A DNA stretch of 13,790 bases from Acanthamoeba sp. SK_2022b (taxonomy: Eukaryota > Discosea > Longamoebia > Acanthamoebidae). The position numbers and the translations under genes are program-made. The notes beneath the pieces were generated by a model. The model was not told the DNA's origin. It did not search any database and was given only the letters and a program-made list of their open reading frames with translations. This document shows, piece by piece, positions 1 to 7,714 of the stretch (positions are counted from its first letter, which is position 1; each line of letters opens with the position of its first letter). The stretch lies in NCBI GenBank assembly GCA_027943245.1, contig JANDJZ010000808.1:1-13790 (forward strand). The letters are read 5' to 3'.

Positions 1-64
1 CGTGTGTGCGTGTGCGGTGGCGATGCTGAAATGGGAATGGCACGCGCGCGCGCGCGCGCGCCAG
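1..64 (+). other. 3' end of an intron of the Furry-family gene
   Basis: No family-like protein is encoded here. The stretch is GT-rich, then an alternating CG run (about 41-61) ending in CAG at 62-64, directly followed by the coding exon that starts [12 protein letters not shown]. The same arrangement of CG run plus CAG recurs at two other acceptors of this gene (639 and 2031). Confidence 0.6.
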
Positions 65-943
65 GCCATCGTGGACACGTTGGACACGGCCAAGCTGTGG
101 CTCTACCCGCAGATCTTCTGGGCGGCCATCGCGCTGCTGCACTCGGACTTTGAGCAGGAGTTCCACCAGGCCATCAAGCTGCTGACCAAGATCATCACCC
201 GCTTCAAGGGCTTCTCCGACATCGCCGCCCAGAACGTGTTGTTCCTCACCTACAGCCCCAAGGGGTGGGAGCCCCCCTTCGAGGGCGTCCACAAGCTCGT
301 CCTCCGCGGCATCCTCTCCGTCGAGACCCTTGCCCCTTCCGTCGAGGTGCATGCCACCCCCCCCCCACATCATCATCATCGTCATCGTCGTCATCTTCGT
401 CGTCGTCGTCGTCGTCGTCGTCAATTTCGTGTCGTGGAACTCCTGGCTCACCCCAACATGTTCGTGTGGCCTCGGCAGCTGCTGAGCAAGTTCATCCCGA
501 TGCAAAGCGAAAAGCTGTTCGAGCCGGAGCCCCTCCGACTGCAGTCCAACATCGTGCGCCTGCCCCCCCCCCAAACCACCTCCCGCAACGAACGCGCGCG
601 CGCTAAAGCGATTGGTCGGTGGCGCGCGCGCGCGCGCAGCTGGGGCTGGTGGTGTTCCTGGGGCTGCACGTGGGGGAGGAGAGCGCGGGGCACGAGTGCT
701 ACGGCATCGCGGGGGCGCTGGCCGAGGCGTGCCTGGCGACGTCGCAGAGCAAGCTGGGCAAGATCTTCTCGCACTACCGCAAGAAGCAGTACCCCAGCAT
801 GGAGGCCTTCTTTGACGAGATGGCCAAGGCCTTTGTCGAGGCCTTCTTCCCCACCCACGCCGCCACCGCCTTCAACTTCCTCTTCAACGTCCTCGACAAG
901 CTCGAGGAGAACTGGAAGGGTAACAAGCTCCTGCCCTCCTGTT

Positions 944-1001
<58 letters not shown>

Positions 1002-1985
1002 GTGTGTGTGTGTCGTGTGTGTGCGCGCGCGTGCGTGTCGTGTCGTGTGCGTGGCCACGTGCTCATGCGCATGCCTGCAGGAGGGAGCGCGGTGCCGGCG
1101 GCCGGCTATCACAAGGCGGTGCTGGTGCTCCTGCGCTATCTCACCGCAGAGGTCGACCTCGTGTTCCCCATCCTGCCCCACCACAAGGCACGCCCCCTCC
1201 CCCCCTCCCGCTACCAATTACGAGTCACCACAACAAATATAACAAATAATAATAATAATAATAAATAATAAATAATAAATAAATAGCGGGATAGCGCGGC
1301 GCTCTCTGTGCTCATTCACTGCTTTCTCGTTGTGTTCGCGTGCTGGCGCAGTTGGCCAAGTGGCTGTCGTGCCTGGCGCGATTCGTGACGGCCAACTCGT
1401 CGCTGTGGAAGGACGCCCTGCGCGTGCTCGAGTGCATCGTGCACCGGTCCGAGCTCTCCCTCTCCCAGATCTTCACCACCAACTTCCGGCCCCTCCCGTA
1501 CCGCGCCCTCCGCTCCGAGGTACACTCCCCCCCCTCACCCCCCCTCTATTCCATGTCCAACCAATCCAATCCAACCAATACAATTGCAATTGCAATTGCA
1601 ACCAATCGCCGCCCAGTTTGCGAATCAGGTGCACAAGGGCAACACGCGGGTGAGGGACACGCTCAAGCTCGTCCTCAAGTCCGCCGACCAGAAGGAGAAG
1701 GCCTCCCTCATCTCCCGCGAGTTCTTCGAGTGGATGGTACGATCGCCGCCGCCACTCCCCTCCCCCGCTCCCCAGAGCGCTGACCGGGGGGGGGGGTTGC
1801 TGGCGCTCAGCTCAAGCTGTCGCCGGAGGAGGAGGCCGAGGAGGAGCCCGGAGGCGCGCAGAGCCCGCTCGAGGTCAACGAGGACTCGGAGGAGGACGAA
1901 ATCGACCTCACCGAGGTATGTGCATCGCCCACGCACCTCCCCCCCCTCGAATGGCACCGCTTCGCCTTGGTGGCTGACCTCTCCC

Positions 1986-2029
<44 letters not shown>

Positions 2030-2856
2030 AGCTGCAGGACGTGTTCAGCGTGTTTGGCGGGGGCATCGGAGGCGCCGACAAGATGGCGCAGCGGCCTCCG
2101 CAGCGGCCCAGCGGGTCCCCGTTCCCGCCGCCCGAGATCGATGCCTTTGCCTCCATGAACGGTACGCCTGCGCACACGCACACACGCGCGCGCGATGGGC
2201 GTTGCTGTCGTCGTCGTCGTCGCTGTTGGTTGGTTGGTTGGTTGGTTGGTTGGTTGGTTGGTTGGTTGGTTGGTTGGTTGGTTGGTTGGTTGGTTCGTTG
2301 GTTGGTTGGTTGGTTGGTTCGTTGGTTGGTTGGTTGGTTGGTTGGTTCGTTGGTTGGTTGGTTGGTTGGTTGTTGTGGTTGCGCGCGCTGAGCATGGGCG
2401 TGCCATGGTTGCAGACTACCTGGAGAAGAACGAGACGTCGCCGCGAGAGAAGGAGAAGCACGGCAAGAGCGAGGCCAACGGCAAGAAGGAGAAGCACGGC
2501 AAGGCCGAAAGCCGCGGCAGCGACGCCGTGGACAGCATCGACGAGTCGAGCGAGAACGCCGCCCTCCACGGCTCCGACGAAATCACCACCCTCGGCGACG
2601 CCGCCGCCGCCGAAGACGTAATATCACCATCATCGCCGCCCATCAGGCCACGCGCGCGCGCGCGCGCCCGCCCACGGCTGACGTGGCCTCTCTCCTCGGC
2701 GTGGCGTGGCGTGGCGTGTGACACAGGGGCTGCCGCTGGACTTTAGGTCGGTGTCGCGGAGGTGGCGTAAGCTCTCGGAGCAGCGCAGGTTCGCCTCGGA
2801 GGCCGACCTCTTCGAGATCTTCCCCGTCGCCGGTAACGCTTGCCCCCCCCCCCATT

Positions 2857-2922
<66 letters not shown>

Positions 2923-3825
2923 CGTGTGCGTGTGTGTGCGAACTGACGCCAACGCGGTGATGATGGTTTGGGGGGCTGCAGGCCAACTGCTGAACCTGTT
3001 CACGCACGACTACCGGGAGTACTACCGGGCGCACCTCGACGCCGTGCCCACCCTCCCCGAGAAGCGCCTCCTCCAGTCGCCCGTCCTCTCGGCCGACGCC
3101 CTCGACCTGCCCCTCTTCCAGGTCCCCTCCCCCCTCCTCCACTCCCCGCCAACGCGCGCGCGCGCGTGCGTGCGTGGCTGACCCTCTCCCCCCCTTTCTC
3201 TCTCTCTCTCTCTCTCCTTTGGAGCGCAGGCGCCGATGGAGCAGGCGCGGTCGGTGCTGTTCTCGATCGTGTGCTCCAAGTACCGCTCGCTGGTGGAGGC
3301 GAACGTGAACTTCTCGCGCACGTTCGCGGAGAAGCGGGCGCAGCTGGTGGAGGCCCTCAACCAGCAGCAGCGGATCTACCTCGACCAAAAGGCCGAGGTC
3401 GACGCCAAGCGGGCCAAGCTGCCCAAAGACCCCGACCAGGGCCTGGACGCCTCGCGCGCGCGCCTCCAGATCGTACAGTTTTGCATGAACATCGTGCGCC
3501 TCCACTACCAGCTCCTCCGGCTCTACCAGATCAACTGCTCCCTGCAACAGCTCGTCACCGGCTTCTTCGACCCCTCCGGCGTATGTCCTCCCTCCTCACC
3601 TGCTCTTCCTCTGCTCTCCTCTGCTCGCTCTCTCTCTCTCTCTCGTGTTGACCCTTGGGGGGGGGGGCGTAGGCGTTGGGCGACGAGTCTGAGGAAGCGG
3701 AGAAGCAGCGGTCGCTGCTGGAGAAGGAGATGGACAAGAACACGGCCATCGCGCGCCAGCTCACCTCCAAGGAAAGGGAGCTGATCTCGTCCCTCCCCGA
3801 CATCAAGAGGGAGCCGCCGTCATGA
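65..3825 (+). CDS. Furry/Tao3/Mor2-family cell-morphogenesis protein, C-terminal part (5' partial)
   Basis: C-terminal 739 residues of a Furry-type scaffold, a family of very large HEAT/armadillo-like proteins that act with NDR/LATS kinases in cell polarity and morphogenesis. Inferred exons: 65-346, 479-553, 640-919, 1081-1187, 1352-1519, 1617-1736, 1811-1915, 2032-2161, 2415-2617, 2727-2832, 2982-3121, 3230-3580, 3673-3825 (TGA 3823-3825); frames join at every junction. Family-like stretches are [28 protein letters not shown] joined to LLSKFIPM, and [16 protein letters not shown], which I recognise as the conserved C-terminal region. An acidic linker (1811-1915) and a Lys/Ser-rich linker with repeated KEKHGK (2415-2617) interrupt the helical repeats. 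The last large exon is helical and coiled-coil-like ([20 protein letters not shown]). The start lies upstream of the window; bases 1-64 look like intron ending in a CG run plus CAG. Intron 1188-1351 has a GC donor. Family identity is confident; single exon edges are less so. Confidence 0.85.
373..422 (+). repeat. CAT/CGT trinucleotide repeat in a Furry-gene intron
   Basis: Imperfect ATC/GTC units pass into a pure CGT run inside the inferred intron 347-478. The interval from the GTGCAT donor to the first available AG (477-478) contains no other AG. The intron is 132 bp, a multiple of three, and stop-free, so an uninterrupted ORF reads through it as a His/Arg-rich stretch. Confidence 0.8.
944..1030 (+). 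repeat. Compound (CT)n(GT)n microsatellite in a Furry-gene intron
   Basis: CT repeats (about 944-968) pass directly into GT repeats (about 968-1000), then degenerate GTGTCGTG and CG units. The array lies within inferred intron 920-1080 (donor GTAACA, acceptor CTGCAG). Confidence 0.9.
1188..1351 (+). other. GC-AG intron of the Furry-family gene
   Basis: The exon ends in CACAAG and is followed by GCACGCCCCC; the acceptor is GGCGCAG before TTGGCCAAGTGG. No GT occurs in the first 30 bases, and joining at the GC keeps phase 0 and the family-like sequence LPHHK to [11 protein letters not shown]. The intron carries an AT-rich AAT repeat (about 1243-1285), unusual in this GC-rich window. Confidence 0.7.
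1243..1285 (+). repeat. AAT/AAAT repeat
   Basis: Runs of AAT and AAAT units inside the GC-AG intron form a local AT-rich island. The tract is non-coding. Confidence 0.85.
1579..1602 (+). repeat. CAATTG hexanucleotide repeat
   Basis: About four tandem CAATTG units, preceded by CCAATC/CCAAC units, lie in the inferred intron 1520-1616 of the Furry-family gene. Confidence 0.8.
1980..2030 (+). repeat. (CT)n followed by (CG)n abutting an acceptor
   Basis: A long CT tract changes directly into a short CG run and then CAG at 2029-2031, the acceptor of intron 1916-2031. The CT part can serve as the polypyrimidine tract, but the CG run separates it from the splice site. Confidence 0.85.
2225..2372 (+). 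repeat. TTGG tetranucleotide array in a Furry-gene intron
   Basis: Roughly 145 bp of TTGG units with three TTCG interruptions, within inferred intron 2162-2414 (donor GTACGC, acceptor GGTTGCAG). The LVGW-like translations in several frames, and NQPT on the other strand, are by-products of the repeat. The interruptions are spaced about 24-36 bp apart, suggesting partial duplication of larger blocks. Confidence 0.9.
2859..2938 (+). repeat. (TG)n microsatellite in a Furry-gene intron
   Basis: A pure TG run of about 55 bp, then a CG stretch and mixed GTGC units, within inferred intron 2833-2981. The sense strand carries TG. Confidence 0.9.
3196..3217 (+). repeat. (TC)n tract near an acceptor
   Basis: A TC run in intron 3122-3229, just upstream of the acceptor GAGCGCAG, so it plausibly works as the polypyrimidine tract. 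Confidence 0.75.
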
Positions 3826-4095
3826 ACATCGCCCCCCTCCCTTTCCGTTCTCTCTCTCTCTCTCTCTACTTCTCTTCTTTCGATTTTGTGTTGTGGGTGA
3901 TGAAGGTGGGCGGGTGGTGGTGTACACTTTGAGCAAAAGGGGTTCATGCCTTGCCAGCATCACACTTTATACAATTACATCACGCTTGTACCTACACCGA
4001 CCGCTCCGCAGACGATCTCTCTCTCTCTCTCTCTCTCATCATACAACTCAACCATCACCACCGCGCTCGCTTGACCCGGTGCGGGCTGCGTCTTC
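3826..4095. other. Convergent spacer between the Furry-family and TRAF7-like genes
   Basis: The two stop codons are 270 bp apart and the space must hold both 3' untranslated regions. It contains CT runs at about 3848-3869 and 4014-4038 and no convincing coding sequence. No AATAAA is seen on either strand; TATAAAGT-like sequence is present on the minus strand near 3964-3972. Confidence 0.7.
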
Positions 4096-4990
4096 TCACG
4101 TGAACATCTTGATGGAGTTGTCGGAGGAGGCGCTGTAGAGACCGTCATCGTCGACGACGAGGGCGTCCACGCTGCTGGTGTGCCGCTTGAGGGTCTGCAC
4201 GCATCGGAAGCTGTCGAGGCTCCACACCTTGATGTGGTTGTCGTAGGAGCCCGTGAACAGACGCCGCTGGTGGACGCACACCGCATAGACGGCCCCCATG
4301 TGCCCGGCCAGCGCCCGCAGGCACTCAAAGGTGTCCAGGTCGAAGACCATGACCGCATTCTCGTAGATGCCCGCGAGGATGTAACGGTCGGCCACCGCGA
4401 TGGAATAGATGCTGCCGTAGTGGCCGGTGAGGTTCTTGATGCACCGGAACGTTCGCACATCCCACACCTGCGCGCACACGCACGAATGAGAACCGGCGCT
4501 CGCAGCATAGGCCGCCGTGACTGAAGGGGGGGGGGGGTAACGGGCGCGCGCCTTGATGAGGTTGTGGCAGCCGCTGTAGAGGATGCCGTTGGACACGCAG
4601 AGAGCGCGCACCCAGTGGATGTGTCCCTTGAGCGTGGCGACGCAGGCAAACGTCTTCACGTTCCACACCTGTGCAAAGACACACACACACACACGCCATC
4701 GAGAAGGCGACCACGAGCCCAGGAGGAGGAGAAGGGGAGGGGGGGGGGTTAACGATGACGGCACGCGCGTGAACAGGGGGGGGGTAACGAAGCGAGGTGG
4801 AGGGGAGGGGCGTGCCTTGATCTCGGTGTAGCTGCCGGAGAAGAGCAGGTTGCCCTCCACCATCAGCTTGCAGATGGTGTTGCCATGCCCCGTGAGCGTG
4901 CGCTCGAGCTTCATCGTCTTCAGGTTCCACACCTGCGCCAATCGCAACCATCCGATCAGCGCCGACTCCCCCACCCGGCGGACAAAGCCA

Positions 4991-5072
<82 letters not shown>

Positions 5073-6774
5073 GAGGCATACGCGGATCGTCTTGTCGGAT
5101 GAGCCGCTGATGAGCTTGCGCCCGACCACCACCACCGCGTGCACGATGCCATCGTGGCCCACCAGCGTGTTGCGCGTTTGGAACGTGTCCAAGTCCCAAA
5201 TCTGTTGCAAACACGCGTGAGCATAAGGGAGAAAGGGGAGGGGGGACACAGGCGCGGAGGAGGCGGAGGAGACCCGAATGGTCTGGTCGGAGGACCCGCT
5301 GATGAGCATCTGGTGCTTCTTGTTGACGGCAAGCGCCCACACCGGGCCGTCGTGTCCGGTGAACTCGCCCTTGAGCTTGTAGCTGTGCGAGTCCACCTCG
5401 GTCTCTACAACGCGACCTTGAGAGAAAAGGAAATGGAAATTGAAGAAGAAAAGAATAATAAATTGAAGAAGAAAATAAAAGAAAATAAAAAGAAAAGTGA
5501 TGGTCACCCGTGAAGGCATCAGGGAAGGCGATACCTTCGGGCGGAGGAGCCGACCGGCCCAGGACGGGGGTCGCGGGCACGACGGCGCCCTGCATGGGCG
5601 GCCGAAACACGGCTGTGCCTATTGGCCGCACGTTGATGCGCTGCGTCTCGGTGGTGAGGTGCTGCAGCACAGAGTCGTAGTGCGCTTTACACGCCGACAC
5701 GGGTTGGACCAGAGTCAGTCTCGTGGGTGTGGAGCTGCGCGCGTGCGCGTGTGTGCGCGCGAGTGTACCGGTTTTGGCGTCGAGGGTGGCGACGAGCTCC
5801 TGGACGCGGGCGGTGAGCTGCGTGACGGTGTCGCACAGGGCCACGTTCTCGAGGCGCTGCTCGCGCAGGCGGCGGAGGAGCTGCGCCTTGTCCTCCTCGT
5901 ACTTGGCCATGAAGCCCTTGAGGCACTCGTAGGCGCACGACCGCAGGTGGGCCTCGAGCTCGCCCTCGGCGCCGCGGAAGGCGCAGCCGCGGGGCGTGTG
6001 GGGGCACGGGATGTGGGCGCAGGAGCGCGTGTGCTGGGCGACGGTCATGCGGCGCAGGGAGGAGGCGTCGCAGTAGGGGCACTGGGCGGGGGCGTAGGGG
6101 CAGGCGGCCTCGTGCTGCTTGCGCGCGGCGAGGGGCACCACCTCGGGGCAGCCGTCGGGGTCGGGCGCCAGCAGGGGCTCGGCGCCTTGGTCGCCCTCTA
6201 CTCGCTTGACGCCGTACTTGCATCGAACGGGCAGCTCGCGCAGCTGGCCCGCGACGGCGAGATTGGGAATGACGCGCTCGACATCGAGGGAGGCACCGTC
6301 GAAAGGGCACGTAGCGGGGGGCTCCATCTTGGTGGCCTCTACGCAGCCCCGACAGTAGGAATGGCCGCACGATGCGATCACGGGATCGACGAGCAAGCCA
6401 TCGTGCAGAGCACATCGGAGGGCGGCGGAAGGAGGCGTGACGAAGAGCAGCTGGGTGTAGTCCTCCACTTCATCTCTATCGGCTTCCTCCTCGTCGCTGT
6501 CGACGTCGGCGCTATGGGCGAGACGCACAAGCTGAGCCGAGCTACCAATCTTCCATTTCAAGGGAGTAGCTCGCCCAAAGCCGGTGCCGCTGGTTTCTCT
6601 GCTCATTGGAGGGGTCATCAAAAGGGCCTTGCTGCTTGTCGTCACCTTCATCACCTTTGGATTGCTGCTTGGTAGATGATGAGGCGTGGATTTAGACGAG
6701 GTCAATACTTCGTCCCCCATCGTTGGCCCATCTTTAAAACCGTTGCTGCTGCTGGAGGCCGTCCTCTCCATCAT
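4096..6774 (-). CDS. TRAF7-like protein: RING, TRAF zinc fingers, coiled coil, seven WD40 repeats
   Basis: Predicted 683-residue E3 ubiquitin ligase/signalling scaffold with the architecture of TRAF7 (human about 670 aa). Exons: 6774-5769, 5684-5508, 5416-5274, 5201-5082, 4932-4816, 4668-4552, 4467-4096. Residues about 121-159 form a RING (CALH, CGHSYCRGC, CPFD), 175-285 are TRAF-type zinc fingers rich in CPY/CPH motifs, 286-335 are coiled coil, and 407-683 carry seven WD40 blades (GHDGPVWALAV, GSSDKTIRVWN, GSYDNHIKVWS). The second RING ligand is His rather than Cys, and the last is Asp, which I believe the human protein also has. The start is the first ATG in frame; the frame extends five codons upstream without an ATG. 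Introns 4551-4468 and 4815-4669 have GC donors. Intron 5768-5685 is the least certain, because the frame stays open through it. Confidence 0.88.
4468..4551 (-). other. GC-AG intron of the TRAF7-like gene (between WD40 blades 4 and 5)
   Basis: The exon ends CTCATCAAG and the intron starts GCGCGCGCCC, ending TGCGCGCAG before GTGTGGGATGTG. This join restores IK-VWD, the conserved end of a WD40 blade, in phase 0. The nearest GT would leave the wrong phase. Length is 84 bp, stop-free. Confidence 0.7.
4669..4815 (-). other. GC-AG intron of the TRAF7-like gene (between WD40 blades 3 and 4)
   Basis: The exon ends GAGATCAAG and the intron starts GCACGCCCCTCC, ending TTGCACAG before GTGTGGAACGTG. The donor is nearly identical to the GC donor at 1188 in the Furry-family gene. 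Joining gives IK-VWN in phase 0. Confidence 0.7.
4992..5072 (-). repeat. Compound (CT)n(GT)n microsatellite in a TRAF7-like gene intron
   Basis: On + this is CA repeats (4992-5054) followed by GA repeats (5056-5072). Read on the gene's sense strand it is CT repeats followed by GT repeats, the same order as at 944-1000 in the oppositely oriented Furry-family gene. It lies in inferred intron 5081-4933. Confidence 0.9.
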
Positions 6775-7103
6775 CGTCTCGTTGTACAACGAGGAAAATT
6801 GTTTCTTTTTGATTTTTCTTCCCTCTTCCGCCCGCTTCAGGCCGGGTTATGTGAACCATCGTCAACAGAGACCCCACAGCCAGGCGCCAGTGTAGTGGAG
6901 GCTATGTAGAGGATGGAGATCGAAAACTGTAGTTGTTTAACTCGGGTGGCTACATCAAGAGGTTGAGGAACGCAAAAAGATGGATGTACAGCTTTCTTTT
7001 ATTGTCGTTGTTGAGTGAGGCTGCAATATTGCCTACACTTGAGAGTGCTCTACTTACAAAATTGAATCGGAAATCAGGAATCGGAAAGTCGAGATTGTAG
7101 CGC
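6775..7103. other. Spacer: TRAF7-like 5' flank and histone H4 3' flank
   Basis: Both neighbours run on -, so this 329 bp holds the H4 3' end and the TRAF7-like promoter/leader. A ten-base direct repeat GAATCGGAAA lies at 7064-7073 and 7078-7087, just past the H4 stop. AATAAA is present on - at 7003-6998. I see no canonical histone stem-loop, no tRNA and no supported ORF. The TRAF7-like side is T-rich on + (6796-6826). Confidence 0.6.
6998..7003 (-). terminator. Possible polyadenylation signal AATAAA for histone H4
   Basis: AATAAA on the minus strand about 100 bases past the H4 stop codon, in the sequence GACAATAAAAGAAAG. It is the only such hexamer seen in this flank. Use as a poly(A) signal is inferred, as signals in this lineage are not strict. 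Confidence 0.35.
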
Positions 7104-7637
<534 letters not shown>

Positions 7638-7714
7638 TCAGGCTGACCGCAGCACTGGAATCACCGAACTTGCACAAGAAAAAGACGACCAACAAGTCAA
7701 GTTCAGCTGGCAAG

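Noticed and set aside
347..478. His/Arg-rich segment and following [14 protein letters not shown] as coding sequence of the Furry-family protein
   Set aside because: Splicing from GTGCAT to GGCAG joins [10 protein letters not shown] directly to LLSKFIPM, which matches the family helix better. Not fully excluded, since the frame is open.
2225..2372. CRISPR-like repeat array
   Set aside because: Units are four bases with no spacers; this is a simple tandem repeat in an intron.
2195..2569. Long open frames reading LVGW or NQPT repeats on both strands
   Set aside because: They are translations of the TTGG array in an intron. The frame is open in several registers only because the repeat lacks stops.
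5734..5768. A 35-bp intron in the TRAF7-like gene ending at the attractive CGCGCGCAG
   Set aside because: It is too short for a spliceosomal intron here and leads to a stop codon in the next frame. The 84-bp alternative ending in GTAAAG keeps phase.
6775..6789. Start of the TRAF7-like protein at a TTG codon five residues upstream
   Set aside because: Nuclear genes normally start at ATG; the first in-frame ATG is at 6774.
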